DNA of 64,000 nucleotides from Artemisia argyi (taxonomy: Eukaryota > Streptophyta > Magnoliopsida > Asterales > Asteraceae), in the NCBI GenBank assembly GCA_030686995.1, contig CM060709.1:126572373-126636372 (forward strand), in the 5' to 3' direction. Below are positions 25,131-35,186 of the stretch, piece after piece. The notes below the pieces were generated by a model. It worked only from the letters and a program-made list of their open reading frames with translations. It made no database searches and was not told the origin of the DNA. A program made the translations under genes and the position numbers. The stretch's first letter is position 1. Every line of letters begins with the position of its first letter.

Positions 25131-25422
25131 GTAATCATCGACAATTACTAATATGTAGCGTTCACCGTTGATACGTTGAACACGTATCGGACCACACAAA
25201 TCCATATGAAGAAGTTGTAACACATGATTAGTATTGTGTTCAGTTTTTGAAGGAAAATGAGCACAAGTACTTTTGCCTTGTTCACAGGCCGGACATAAGT
25301 GATCTTTGGCATAACGGAATCTTGGAAAGCCATCAACCAGTTTGTGACGAGCGAGTTCAGTCATTGTTTTGAAATTAAAGTGAGAAAGACGTTTGTGCCA
25401 TAACCATGATTTAGTCGATTCA
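25131..25422 (-). pseudogene. copia A GAG-pre-integrase and integrase N-terminus
   Basis: Minus strand. Carries KSWLWHKRLSHFNFKTM, CPACEQGKS (zinc-binding His/Cys region), LLHMDLCGP (first catalytic Asp) and YILVIVDDY. It is in frame with, and directly adjacent to, the PBS at 25423-25434. gag and protease, which should lie between PBS and this domain, are missing, so an internal deletion joined the PBS to the middle of pol. Confidence 0.9.
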
Positions 25423-25434
25423 GCTCTGATACCA
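25423..25434 (-). other. primer-binding site of copia A
   Basis: GCTCTGATACCA on the plus strand is the exact complement of TGGTATCAGAGC (initiator tRNA-Met), 2 bp from the 5' LTR start at 25437. Confidence 0.9.
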
Positions 25435-25436
25435 CT

Positions 25437-25770
25437 TGTTAGGTTATAATTTCTTAACAAATAATCACTAAATCTTAGAGTGAGAAAGTAAGTAGAGAGA
25501 GAGAGTGGAAGGAACCCTTAATCTGAAAATGAAATGAACTTAGATTTCCAAGAGAACCAACACCCTCTAATGAGGGGATACATGAGTATTTATAGGTAAG
25601 GACTAGGGCATCTCTTAACTTTGACAATATTACATATTAAGCTCTTAGACCTTTACAAATCATGTAAACTTAGCTTAAACACTTATAAAACATAACATAA
25701 ATGTAATATAATGCAACCTAATACAAAACTTAATGACCGAAACTTGATTTAATAAAGTCTATTCCTAACA
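25437..25770 (-). repeat. 5' LTR of copia A
   Basis: 334 bp, TGTTAGG...CCTAACA, matching 2379-2711 and flanked on the right by CCTTT. A minus-strand TATA-like TATAAATAC lies near 25585-25595. Confidence 0.92.
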
Positions 25771-26435
25771 CCTTTATTATCATACATGATTGGATTATCG
25801 TCAAGTGTAATGCCATAGTCTACGAGAGCTTGTTTCATCCATAGTGCTTGTTGATATGCCTTTCTGGCACTTACATATTCGGCTTCGGTTGTGGAGATAG
25901 CTAGTGTCGTTTGTTTCTTGGAGAAAAGAAGTTAAGCAACAACCCATGAAGGTACAAATGCCACTAGTACTTTTTTGATCCACATAATCTCCCGCATGAT
26001 CAGATTCGGCGTAGACTATAGTTTCTATGCCGGTCCCCATAGGATACCATAATCCTAAGTCATAGTGCCTTTAATGTATCGGAAGATACGTTTAACCACT
26101 TCTAAGTGAGAAGTTTTGGGATCTTCTTGAAAGTGAGCACAAAGGCAGACACTAAACATGATATCGGGCCTACTTGCTATTAGGTACATTAAACTTCCTA
26201 TCATACCTCTATACTTAGTACCATCTACGGATTCACCCTCTTCATCCTTGGTGAGCTTTGTGTCCGTAGCCATTGGGGTTTCCATAGGCTTAGCATTTTC
26301 TAATCCAAATTTCTTAAGCGTTTCCTTAATATACTTAGATTGATCAAAAAATATTCCATCGTCTAATTGTTTTATTTGAAGTCCAAGGAAGAAGTCAAGC
26401 TCGCCCATCATACTCATTTTAAACTCGTCATGCAT
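25771..26435 (-). pseudogene. copia B RT thumb and RNase H, N-terminal piece
   Basis: Minus strand. MHDEFKMSMMGELDFFLGLQ, KYRGMIGSLMYLIASRPDIMF, then RNase H AESDHAGDYVDQKSTSG and, up to the insertion site, DDNPIMYDNKG. The frame breaks near 26045 and inside the TETE/SAEAEY-like region, where the expected acidic motif is garbled. It continues in 2142-2378 after copia A. The RT fingers and palm (with YVDD) that should precede it are absent. Confidence 0.9.
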
Positions 26436-26649
26436 GATAAAAGAGGTTGCTTTTGGGTTCTATGATTGAGACAAAATAAAAGAGGTTGCTTTCGTTTTGT
26501 TGTGATCTAAGGGTTCTTTGGTTTGGACTTCCTATGACGTTCTTTAAGGGATGACTTTTAGATTCCTTAATATTGGTGGTTTCATCTATTTTAATGGTTT
26601 CTCTTTCTTGAGATATGTATAGGTTTTCATGTTTTTAACTATGGTGTTT

Positions 26650-26941
26650 TCTTCATCTAATCATCATCTACCAAAGGCGATGTTTTAGGTAAAGGGGGAC
26701 TCTCATCGAAAGTCGCGTTGAGTGATTCTTCGACGACCATTGGTTCCTTGTTTAGAACAACGTAGGCTTTACTAATTTGAGAATATCCTAGAAATACACC
26801 TTCGTAGGACTTTGGGTCGAACTTGGTGAGATAGTCTTTTGTGTTTAAAATATAGCATTTACTACCAAATACTCTAAAGTAATCTAGAGAAAGTTTCCTA
26901 CCTCTCAAGATTTCATATGGGGTTTTTCCTATGATAGGTCT
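26650..26941 (-). pseudogene. copia B integrase, C-terminal piece
   Basis: Minus strand. Starts at the 26942-29988 insertion with RPIIGKTPYEILRGRKLSLDYFRVFGS, then YEGVFLGYSQISKAYVVLN, the usual end of copia integrase. It is followed after only about 200 bp of stop-rich sequence by the RT thumb, so roughly 600 bp of RT has been lost. Confidence 0.88.
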
Positions 26942-27228
26942 TGTTATGATCAAGAAACACCTTCAGGAGGTCGGGGATGCTCGAAATAAAGAATAGACAT
27001 GGTATTATTAGATTAAAAGAATAGGGAAGGTGTGTGTGTTTTCTAGAGAGAGAAAGAAGGAAACCACACACACCTTGTGATACAATGAGACATCCAACAC
27101 TCCTAGTTGAGACTAGGAGGGGTATTTATACTAGAATACAAGCCTAACTTAGCACTATTGTCTAAACTAGTCCTTGTACATAGAAGGAGATGTTATTCCC
27201 GAATATAACATTACTTTTAAGGCTAACA
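26942..27228 (-). repeat. 3' LTR of the 26942-29988 element
   Basis: Plus-strand view: TGTTATGATC...GGCTAACA. The first about 47 bp match the LTR start at 50382 (element F) rather than its own partner LTR. From AATAAAGAATAG onward it is almost identical to 29692-29988. Minus-strand TATA-like GTATAAATACC near 27120-27131. Confidence 0.9.
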
Positions 27229-29677
27229 ATCTCTCCCCAAAGTGATGTTATATGGGAATAACTTACAACATTCCCTACAAGTAAGATTAAATACAAAACA
27301 TAAGCGCAGCAGCTCCGAGAGAGGTCTTCAAACTTCATTGATTCATTCAGCTTCCTGAACCTTCTTAGCTGCCATCTCTTTACTTGCAGAAGAACAATGT
27401 GAGCAAATCTAATTAGGGATTAAATCTGGCTTGACACTCTCCCCTAATTAGTGCTCTCCCCTAAACTGACAACCTTTCTGATGAATGCCCTGAAACTGAA
27501 GAAATCTTTTGATACTTAAATGCAAACCGTCTTTAGTCTTCAAACACGCAGCGAAAAATGTAGAACAGACTGTAGACTCGACCTTCTTCAAGATTGTCCA
27601 TTCAGGGGAACTGAATATCAACATCTTCATCTCACCAAATGCATTTCAGTTATCTTGCATAAAGCAAATCAGTCCATAATGTACACATGAAATGATAACA
27701 CCAAAGTAACAAGTTAAAACACCGATCATCTTGAATTTGTTGCCCGAAATTGGTGAAGGTTGATAAGGTAGAAGTACGTAGAAAAAGTTGAGAGGGTAAG
27801 GATATAGAATCAACCAATCTCTGACAAAAATCATTTCATAAATCATTAAGCCCGATCACGTGAACTTGTTGTGCGTCCTCGATGTGCACATTTCTCTCCC
27901 CTGATGATTGCGATCTCATCGGAATCAGCATAACATTGTGTACATGAAGTATTAACTGAAAGCACTTTATCATGAATCACATAAGCCTGTGAGAAGATGT
28001 CGAGAAACCCAATCTACGAACAATACCATTTGAAATTGTCTTACTCTTTATCAACCTCTGAATCAACAACGGCTCTCTGAAGTAACCCCATATGAAGATA
28101 ACCAGATATGATGAACTTGAGAATGAAGTAAAATCCCTCAGACTTGTGACTTAAGCTTGTACTATCCTGTGACTAAGAACGGTGTACCTTATACCCCTAA
28201 AGAAGTGTAATAAGCACAATCCATCTTGACATATCCTCAACTACGTGAAACACTGAGCACTACAATGTAACTCCTTAAAGTGATAGCTACTTTGTGAGTA
28301 TAGAGAGAAAGAATCACAAAAGTAACTAGATATCCAAGTCTTTGTCACCATTAATATATGCCCAAACAAGTCATCTTCGCGGAAGTGAAGAAAGAAAGAA
28401 GATGAAATAAGTACACGCGCCCGTAAAACGTTACTTCAAACCCGAATAAATAATAATGAATTATCCCCATATTCACAAATATCCGATACTAGCCGTTGTT
28501 ATTTGATTGTGATTCTTGATCAGGATCTTTTAAGCAAAACGTGGTGTGTTTTTGGTGAAGCTTGAAATTCTTTCTCGGTTTTTTCGTAGTGATTTCGTAT
28601 TTTCCCTCCAAAAATAGAATTGGAAAAATTTTCTCGCCCATAATTTGGAAATCACCATGAAATGCAATTCTAAGGTTACCAGAAAAATTTGAGTTTTGAA
28701 AATTTTTACGCGAAATTTCACCGAAAAAATTTGAATTTTGGCCTAAAAATTTGAATTTCGGGCCAAAATTTTCAACGTTATCCCAAACTTTGAATTTCGC
28801 GTAAAAATTGAACGTTGAGTCTCCTCTTAAAAATAATTTTTACTCAAATTTTCCCGCCAAAAAAGAAAATAATTTTTATTTTATTTTATTTTATTTTATT
28901 TTTTTGAGAAACTTGTGTAGATGTATGGATCTTAAAAAGATAATAAAGGTTGTTTGAAAAGATTAGATGTTTTGGTGAAGTTGAAAGATTCGATCTTGGA
29001 ATAAGCTTACTCGATAACTTAAAGAAAGTTCGGCAGAGTTTCGTTTAGGAAAGCCCAAGTGAAATCCTTACTCGATAAACGATAAGGTATAAAGGCTAAC
29101 TCGCCAAATTGTAACATGAAAATTTTTCAAACTCGAGAAATATTTCAAACTCGAAAATTTTTCTCAAACTCGAAAGAGAAAAAAAATTGTCAGACTCGGT
29201 TAAAAAATTTCCAAACTTGAAAAAGAAAATATTACCTAACTCGGTAAAATATTTCCAAACTCGGTAAATAATTTTTCTAACTCGGTATAATGTATCCAAA
29301 CTCGGTAAAATGTTACCTAACTCGGTAAAATGTTCAAACTCGGTAAAAAAAATTTGAAACTCGAAAAAAAAAATTTCTCAAACTCGGAAAAAATTTCCAA
29401 ACTCGATAAAAAATATTTCAAACTCGAAAAAACTTTTTCAAACTCGGTAAAATTTTATTCAAACTCGAAAAAAAAAATTTCAAACTCGAAAAGTATTTTT
29501 CAAACTCAATAGAAATTTTTCCAAACTCAAATTTTTTTTTTCAAACTCGAAAATTAATTTTTTTTAACTCGATAAAGCTTTCTAAACTCGATTAAAACGC
29601 GATGAACAGTAACTTTATTCTTAAAAATCCGATTTTCACCCAAAAAATGATCTAAAACAACCTAAAATTATCCATAG
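27229..29677 (-). other. non-coding interior of the 26942-29988 element
   Basis: 2.4 kb, no domain found. The 27229-27460 part is related to the internal fragment of element F at 50658-50874 (both have GCGCA/AGCGCAGCAG, TTACTTGCAGA/TTTACATGCAGA and CTAATTAG/CCAATTAG blocks). The 28600-28860 part is rich in AAAATTTGAATTT-like repeats. 28990-29600 is the ACTCG array. Confidence 0.75.
28990..29600. repeat. ACTCG(A/G)(T/A)AA motif array next to the PBS
   Basis: About 25 same-direction copies of (C/T)AAACTCG(A/G)(T/A)AA at roughly 15-30 bp spacing, separated by A/T-rich filler. On the element's own (minus) strand this is the leader just after the PBS. Only a few copies keep the exact ACTCGATAA seen in copia A; most read ACTCGGTAAAAT or ACTCGAAAA. 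Confidence 0.88.
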
Positions 29678-29691
29678 GCTCTGATACCAAT

Positions 29692-29988
29692 TGTAGGACC
29701 CTTGATTATAATATCTAACACAAGTTTGTATAAAGATTATTGAAGATAAAGAATAGACATGGTATTATTAGATTAAAAGAATGGGGAAGGTGTGTGTGTT
29801 TTCTAGAGAGAGAAAGAAGGAAACCACACACACCTTGTGATACAATAAGACATCCAACCCTCCTAGTTGAGACTAGGAGGGGTATTTATACTAGAATACA
29901 AGCCTAACTTAGCACTATTGTCTAAACTAGTCCTTGTACATAGAAGGAGATGCTATACCCGAATATAACATTACTTTTAAGGCTAACA
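29692..29988 (-). repeat. 5' LTR of the 26942-29988 element
   Basis: 297 bp, TGTAGGACCC...GGCTAACA, next to an exact tRNA-Met PBS complement and the GGTCT duplication. Confidence 0.92.
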
Positions 29989-29993
29989 GGTCT

Positions 29994-31046
29994 AATGAGA
30001 ATTGTATTAAGGATATAAGTGGATATATCTACGGCGTTACACCAAAATTTCTGAGGAATGGATTGCTTGTTGAGCGTTGTTCAACTCATTTCTTGTAGGG
30101 TTCTATTTTTCCTCTCAACTACCCCATTTGATTGTGGAGTTCGTGGAGCCGAGAAATTGTGAGTAATACCATTAGCATCACAATAAGCTCCGAGTTGAAC
30201 TTCATTATCAAATTCTCTACCATGGTCAGTCCTAATGGAAACTATGTTGCATCCTAATTGATTTTGAATTCTCTTGCTAAAGATTTTTTATTGTTCGAAA
30301 GTTTCAGTCTTGTTTTTAAGAAACCTAGTCCAAGTATACCTAGAGTAGTCGTCTACGATTAGTTGGGTGTAGAGATTTCCTCCATAACTCCGTATGGCAG
30401 AAGGACCGAAGAGATCCATGTGAAGAAGCTGTAGACATCTAGATGTTGAAATCATATTCTTAGGCTTATGACTAGAATGAGCTTGTTTTCCAACCTTGCA
30501 AGCATCACAAAAATGTTGGTCGAACCTAAGTTTAGGAAGATTTCTAACTATATCCTTAGAAGCCAATGATTGTAATAAATGCATATTGGCGTGTCCTAGT
30601 CTTCTATGCCGTAGAGCAGGATTATCATTAACCGTAGCTAAGCATATATTATCACTAGATTTGTTACTAATCTTCATGCCATATAGGTTACCTTTCCTAA
30701 TTCCTTTGGAAATTACTTTTCCATCCTTTATGATCTCACTATCATCTTTGGAAAATATTACCTTGCAATCATAGTCACAGATTTGACTAATACTAAGTAG
30801 ATTAAAACCTAGGTTATCTACATGTTCCACATTAGTTATAGTAAGAGAGTTATGAGTGATTGTACCTTTGCCGATGATATTACCCTTGAGTTTACTACCA
30901 AACGTAATGTTACCTCCACTACTTGCATTGTATGATGAGAATAGCTTGCGGTTTCCCGTCATGTGATTGGTGCATCCACTATCTTTAACCCATTCATCGG
31001 GCTCCAAGTCAATTCCTAAGCATATCTAATGATAACACAGACAAAC
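29994..31046 (-). pseudogene. copia B protease end, GAG-pre-integrase and integrase core
   Basis: Minus strand. WVKDSGCTNHMTGN is the aspartic protease active site (DSG). RHRRLGHANMHLLQSL is the GAG-pre-integrase, CDACKVGKQAHS the zinc region, LLHMDLFGP and LIVDDYSRYTW the integrase core start. RTDHGREFDN and PQSNGVVERKNRTLQ (catalytic Asp and Glu) follow after a stop near 30288. It ends at the insertion site with FWCNAVDISTYILNTILIRP. The left half continues at 26650-26941. Confidence 0.9.
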
Positions 31047-31483
31047 TCAAACATATGGTCCCCAGTATCTCATGGGTCCAAAGTTGTTAGCATCAAACAT
31101 CCTATACATTTTTTGCATTTGTCTAGGATGTTGAAATGGTGAGTAAAATCCTATAGGATGAAAATCATTTTTCCAATTCATGGAATAATTCTTATGATGA
31201 TTTTGATTTCTAGTTATTCTTGATCTAGTTTTTCCATTTACTATACTAGTTTTTCTAGGAGATGGAGATTTAGATCTTAATGGTGGTTTATTGTATCCTA
31301 ATCCGGGTTTTAGTATTGGTTTATAGAATTGATTTACTTCTTTTACGCTAGCAATTGGTATTTCTGAGTTTCTTATGGTTAATTGTTTTGTACTAGAATC
31401 TGTGATAGGTTGAGGTAAGATCACAATTTTGCATACTAGGGACGGTCCTTTATCGATGGGACGGTCCTTTAAAATTTAGGAAC
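31047..31483 (-). pseudogene. copia B gag-pol linker region
   Basis: Minus strand, in the same frame as the protease piece apart from a stop near 31044. Basic, Pro/Ser/Arg-rich product (RSKSPSPRKTS, MNWKNDFHPIGFYSPF) typical of the Sirevirus-type linker between Gag and protease. Its upstream end (31441-31470) includes two GGACGGTCC motifs, and the frame is cut by the LTR at 31484. Confidence 0.75.
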
Positions 31484-31681
31484 TGATGACATCAAATAAT
31501 CATGATATTTAAGTGTCAATTTTCCCCTACTATGCTCATTTATATTACTGATTATGTGGATATATACTTTGATTCCTTTATATTTTTTTATCCAGGTTAC
31601 AAGTGAGCATAGGAGCTAAAGAGACGAGGAAATTGGAAAGAACATGCAAAGATAGACAAATCCAAGTATGCTGGAAGAAGC

Positions 31682-32122
31682 TACGGCGTAACATCATCTC
31701 TCAACTACGTCGTAGCTAGGATTTCAACTAAGAAGATCAAGTCAATGATGATCAAGAGTTTACGACGTAACCAATTTCATGGTTTACGTCGTAACAAACA
31801 TAAGTCTTATGAATCCTCAGATCTGAAGACTACGCCGTACCACAACTTTGGATTTACAGCGTAGCAACGTGTACGAGAGTAGTCCTAGATCAAGAATTAA
31901 CTTACGGTGTAACACTTCATTGGATTACGATGTAATGAAGACTATGAGAGTAATCTGAGATCCGAGAAATTATATACGATGTAACGCACATGGAGATTAC
32001 GACATAGAGAGAACCTTAATATCATTGTTATGGCGTAACATTTCATCAATTACACAGTAACCTTTAGATCTTGATAAGATTACACTAGTTATGGCGTAAC
32101 ACATTTCTGAGTTATGTCGTAA
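31682..32122 (+). promoter_or_regulatory. TTACGNCGTAA palindrome/hairpin array in LTR X
   Basis: About 14 copies of an 11-bp odd palindrome (TTACG-N-CGTAA with variants such as TTATGGCGTAA and TTACGATGTAA). Most come in pairs 20-30 bp apart, so that two motifs and their flanks form an imperfect hairpin; for example 31760-31772 pairs with 31781-31794 (ACGACGTAACC / GGTTTACGTCGT). The array ends 14 bp before the TATA box at 32136. It looks like a promoter-proximal enhancer array, by position only. Confidence 0.75.
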
Positions 32123-32135
32123 CTCTCGATGGGCC

Positions 32136-32143
32136 TATAAATA
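32136..32143 (+). promoter_or_regulatory. TATA box of LTR X copy 1
   Basis: TATAAATA in GGGCCTATAAATACAACC, just after the palindrome array and followed by a plausible leader. Confidence 0.65.
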
Positions 32144-32532
32144 CAACCCTAATTTCTGAATTTTGACATACCACTTACTCACACACAAAGTTAGAGATCA
32201 TTGGGAGCTTTTAGGAGGCCCTTCTACAGCAGCATACGGAGCCTTTCCAAGGTAGAAATCACACCTCAATCACCATAAGTTTTAGCATTTCATCATTTCA
32301 TTTACATTTCAAATTCATGGCTTTTGTAAACATTACTTCGAGTGTTGAATTTAATATGACCGTTTAAGCACCTTTGGTGCTAGCCTAGTTATGATTCCTA
32401 TATTGTTTTAATCATGTTTTCGCACTTTTCTTAAAGGCTTTTACGTATGTGCATGCTTAGTTTATCTTGAGAACCTCTTGTTTCGGTAGTTTTGAGATGC
32501 GGTAGTATCTTTTACGCTAGCTTTAATCAGAA

Positions 32533-32959
32533 CAAGGTTGCAAAAATCGTGAATCGGTAGTCGGGCGGTCGACCCCCCTGTAGCTTGTAATCGGTCTAGG
32601 CGGGATTAATCGGTGATTAATCGGATTGGCATTTTCGACAAGGTTTTTGTGTTTCCGGCAAGTTTTAGGTATTTTCGGTAAATTTTAGGAATTACTGGCA
32701 AGATTTTTCTTAAAAAAACATCTTGAAATAGATAATAACAACAAGTATAGCATATTAAATAATTTTACGGCGAGTTATGGGTATTTCCAGTAAGGTTTGA
32801 AGGTTTCGGGTAATCTTGACCACCGTTGACCATCATTAACCGTCGTTGACCACGGTTGACGGAGTTGTTTGACCGATTTACACTAATCGGAAAGGTTGGT
32901 GGCCTTGTAGCACCTAATCGGTGATTAATCGGCCTTGTTGGCCTTGTTTTGCAACATTG
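32533..32959. mobile_element. hAT-like non-autonomous element inside LTR X
   Basis: 427 bp with terminal inverted repeats CAAGGTTGCAAAA / TTTTGCAACATTG (12 of 13 complementary) and a perfect 8-bp target duplication AATCAGAA (32525-32532 and 32960-32967), the length expected for hAT. Inside are repeats of GATTAATCGG and of GTTGACC/GGTTGAC. No coding. Confidence 0.9.
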
Positions 32960-33612
32960 AATCAGAATAAACCCCCAATTTAGTTAGTAGGCTAAAAGAA
33001 TTGACCATAGGACACTAGCCTGATGGATTGCGAGGAAATGGGAGGGATGACAACTGACCATACTGCCTTTTGTGCCAATTGACCATAGGATCACCTACCG
33101 ATCATGACAACGGGCCATTAAAGATAAGTCTAGCATGTAGTGGCACTTAATGACTCAAACCCATCTACCGTACGTCGGCTTACTAGCATGGGGTAGTGCA
33201 TGTGGTTCTTGACAGGATTCGGGGAGATAGGCTAGGGAACTTGACCATATGCACCTAGTGATATATGTCCGCCACACCTAAAGTATAAGATTAGTTTAAT
33301 AGGGAACATGACAATAAGCGATATAGGAAGAGTAATTAGGTTAGCACATTTCTCTCTTACTACTCACAAACTTTACTTTAATTGCTTTTGTTTTCCATTT
33401 CATTTAGTTTTATCAATCAATCAATCGATTCTCTTTTTATTAGTGACATTAGACTTAGATATAATCCGCACCACATAGCTCTTGGGACGACCTCGGAGTT
33501 ACCTTTACTAGCCTACAAACGACCGGATTCTCTATCCGTTAGTGCATAAGGTAGACCTAGGATAGAAACGAGACTTTATAAATAGTAAAACCTGGTTAGA
33601 AATCCTGCAGCA

Positions 33613-35132
33613 GGGACCGTCTGGTGGATTTGAGGAACCGTCACAAGTAGCCACATCCGACTGAGACTTCAAAAATTTTATTTGTTTTGATACACTTGCT
33701 GATGCTTCAAAAAAATAATAACCTATACCGGTTTTATTATCGGATGACTTTTGAGCTCCTATTAATTGTATAAGGGAATGAGTGCTCTTTTTAGATTTAT
33801 TTAATTTTGAGGCTTCCTCTTTGAGTCCCTCATTTTCGATTTTAAGGTATTGACATGATTTGCATTCCAAATCAATTTCCTTTCCTTTTTCAAGCCTAGA
33901 TAGTTTTTCTTTTAACTCCGATATTTCTTTTTCTAATTTAGACTTGGTGGATTTTAAAGATTTGTTTTTCAAGATAATCTTCTGACTTACTTCGCAAATT
34001 TAATCATACTCATTATCTAAGTCAAGTGAATCTAGTGAACAAATTTCACAATTATGGAGATCGGTTTCAATATGTACCTCTTTTGAAGATCTAGCCATGA
34101 GACAAGTTTCATTCTTACCATCTTCATTGCTATCACTCTAAGCACCGCTTACATATGCCCTTTGGTTTTTGTCATTTTCTTGGTGTGGACAATCTCCAAC
34201 TAAGTGTCTTGTATCACCACATCCAAAACATCTTTTCTCGCCCTTGCTATATCTATCTTCATGAGCTTTCTGAGGTGCTTTCTTTTCATCTCGTGGTTGT
34301 CTTACGAATCTTCTTCTTCTCTTAAAGAATTTCTTGAAATCTCTAACCGCCAAAGCATAGTCTTCGTCTTCACTTTCCGAGCTTGAACCTCATCATCACT
34401 TAACTCCTTTTTAGCTTTCAACGCAATTGATCTTCTTTCCACCTTTCTTTTGACAATCTCAAAATCATTTTTGATGATTAACTCATGGACCTTTAAGTTA
34501 CCAATGAGCTCATCTAATGATAGTGATGCCAAGTCTTTGGATTCTTCAATCGCCGTGATCTTTGCTCTCCATTTTGGATGTAAAGCCATGAGAAATTTCC
34601 TAACACAACTTTTGATAAAAATGCCTTTATCTAGTGCTTTTAAACTCGTGATAATGGTGTTAAATCTAGCAAATGCGCAATCTGTAGATTCATCTTCAGG
34701 AATGACGAATTGTTCATATTGTTGAACCAAAAGATCGATCTTGTTATCTTTGACTTGATTATTACCTTGATGAGTGACTAACAATGTTTTCCAAATGTCT
34801 TTAGCCGTAGTACACATGAAAATTCTTTGAAATTACTTTTTGGGTAGAGCGTTGTAAATTACCATTTTTGCTTCATCATTTTTAGGTAATTTCCTTTTAA
34901 GAATTTTACTTTGTTTATCATAAGAAAAAATTTCATTTTGTTAAGTTTCCAGGTTATATTCAATAGGCTTAACGTCACCCATGGTAATAACATGCAAGAG
35001 ATCAAGATCTTTTGATTTCGCATACGTTTCGAATCGAGTTTTCCAATAAATAAAACTATCAGTCTCAAAGAGTGGTGGTCTTTGCATAGACTGCCCTTCT
35101 TGATATTTTTCAAATTCCATTGATTGTTTCAA
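33613..35132 (-). pseudogene. copia B gag (Sirevirus-like)
   Basis: Minus strand, ATG at 35132 (also 35113 in another frame). Order: RPPLFETDSFIYWKTRFETYAKSKDLDL (Gag N-terminus), a UBN2-like block with [15 protein letters not shown] and [15 protein letters not shown], the CCHC knuckle [15 protein letters not shown], then a coiled coil (KSKLEKEISELKEKLSRLEKGKEI) with CKSC and IKFLKSQ. This matches the Gag layout of Sireviruses. Stops lie near 34950, 34840, 34138 and 34003, with a frameshift near 34350. The frame runs to the LTR X junction, ending in two GACGG(T)TCC motifs. Confidence 0.9.
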
Positions 35133-35174
35133 ATTTTAAAATATAATATATTTTAAAAAATCTTGAGCAACGAA

Positions 35175-35186
35175 GCTCTAATACCA
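35175..35186 (-). other. primer-binding site of copia B
   Basis: GCTCTAATACCA on the plus strand, one mismatch from the complement of the tRNA-Met PBS, 2 bp from the LTR start. Confidence 0.85.

Larger units (their letters stand above)
2379..25770 (-). mobile_element. copia A, full LTR element with nested insertions
   Basis: Complete Ty1/copia element on the minus strand: 5' LTR 25437-25770, PBS 25423-25434, integrase and RT/RNase H pieces, spacer, extra ORF, 3' non-coding region, PPT and 3' LTR 2379-2711. Both sides are flanked by CCTTT (2374-2378 and 25771-25775), and the split copia B RNase H frame resumes on either side, so the borders are firm. Two later insertions interrupt it: 11590-20031 (gypsy type) and 21767-25130 (non-coding LTR element). 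Without them it is about 11.6 kb. gag and protease are missing, and coding parts carry frameshifts and stops. Confidence 0.93.
26942..29988 (-). mobile_element. non-coding copia-type element with unequal LTR ends
   Basis: 3047 bp, flanked by GGTCT (26937-26941 and 29989-29993), inside the copia B integrase (between ILIRP and PIIGKTPYE). The 5' LTR is 29692-29988 (297 bp), the PBS complement GCTCTGATACCA is at 29678-29689, and the PPT complement (ATCTCTCCCCAAA) is at 27229-27241. The 3' LTR is 26942-27228 (287 bp). The interior has no gag or pol. The two LTRs agree closely over U3/R, but about the last 60 bp of U5 are unrelated. Confidence 0.93.
31484..33612 (+). mobile_element. solo LTR with ACGGCGT hairpin array (family X, copy 1)
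   Basis: 2129 bp beginning TGATGACATC and ending CTGCAGCA, inserted in the copia B gag-pol linker. Flanking 5-mers are GGAAC (31479-31483) and GGGAC (33613-33617), four of five identical, so the borders are probable rather than certain. There is no PBS, PPT or coding, so it is a solo LTR. U3 holds the palindrome array (31682-32122), a TATA box TATAAATA is at 32136-32143, and a hAT-like element sits at 32533-32959. The TGAT... start and structure resemble the gypsy LTRs at 40458 and 50875. Confidence 0.8.
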
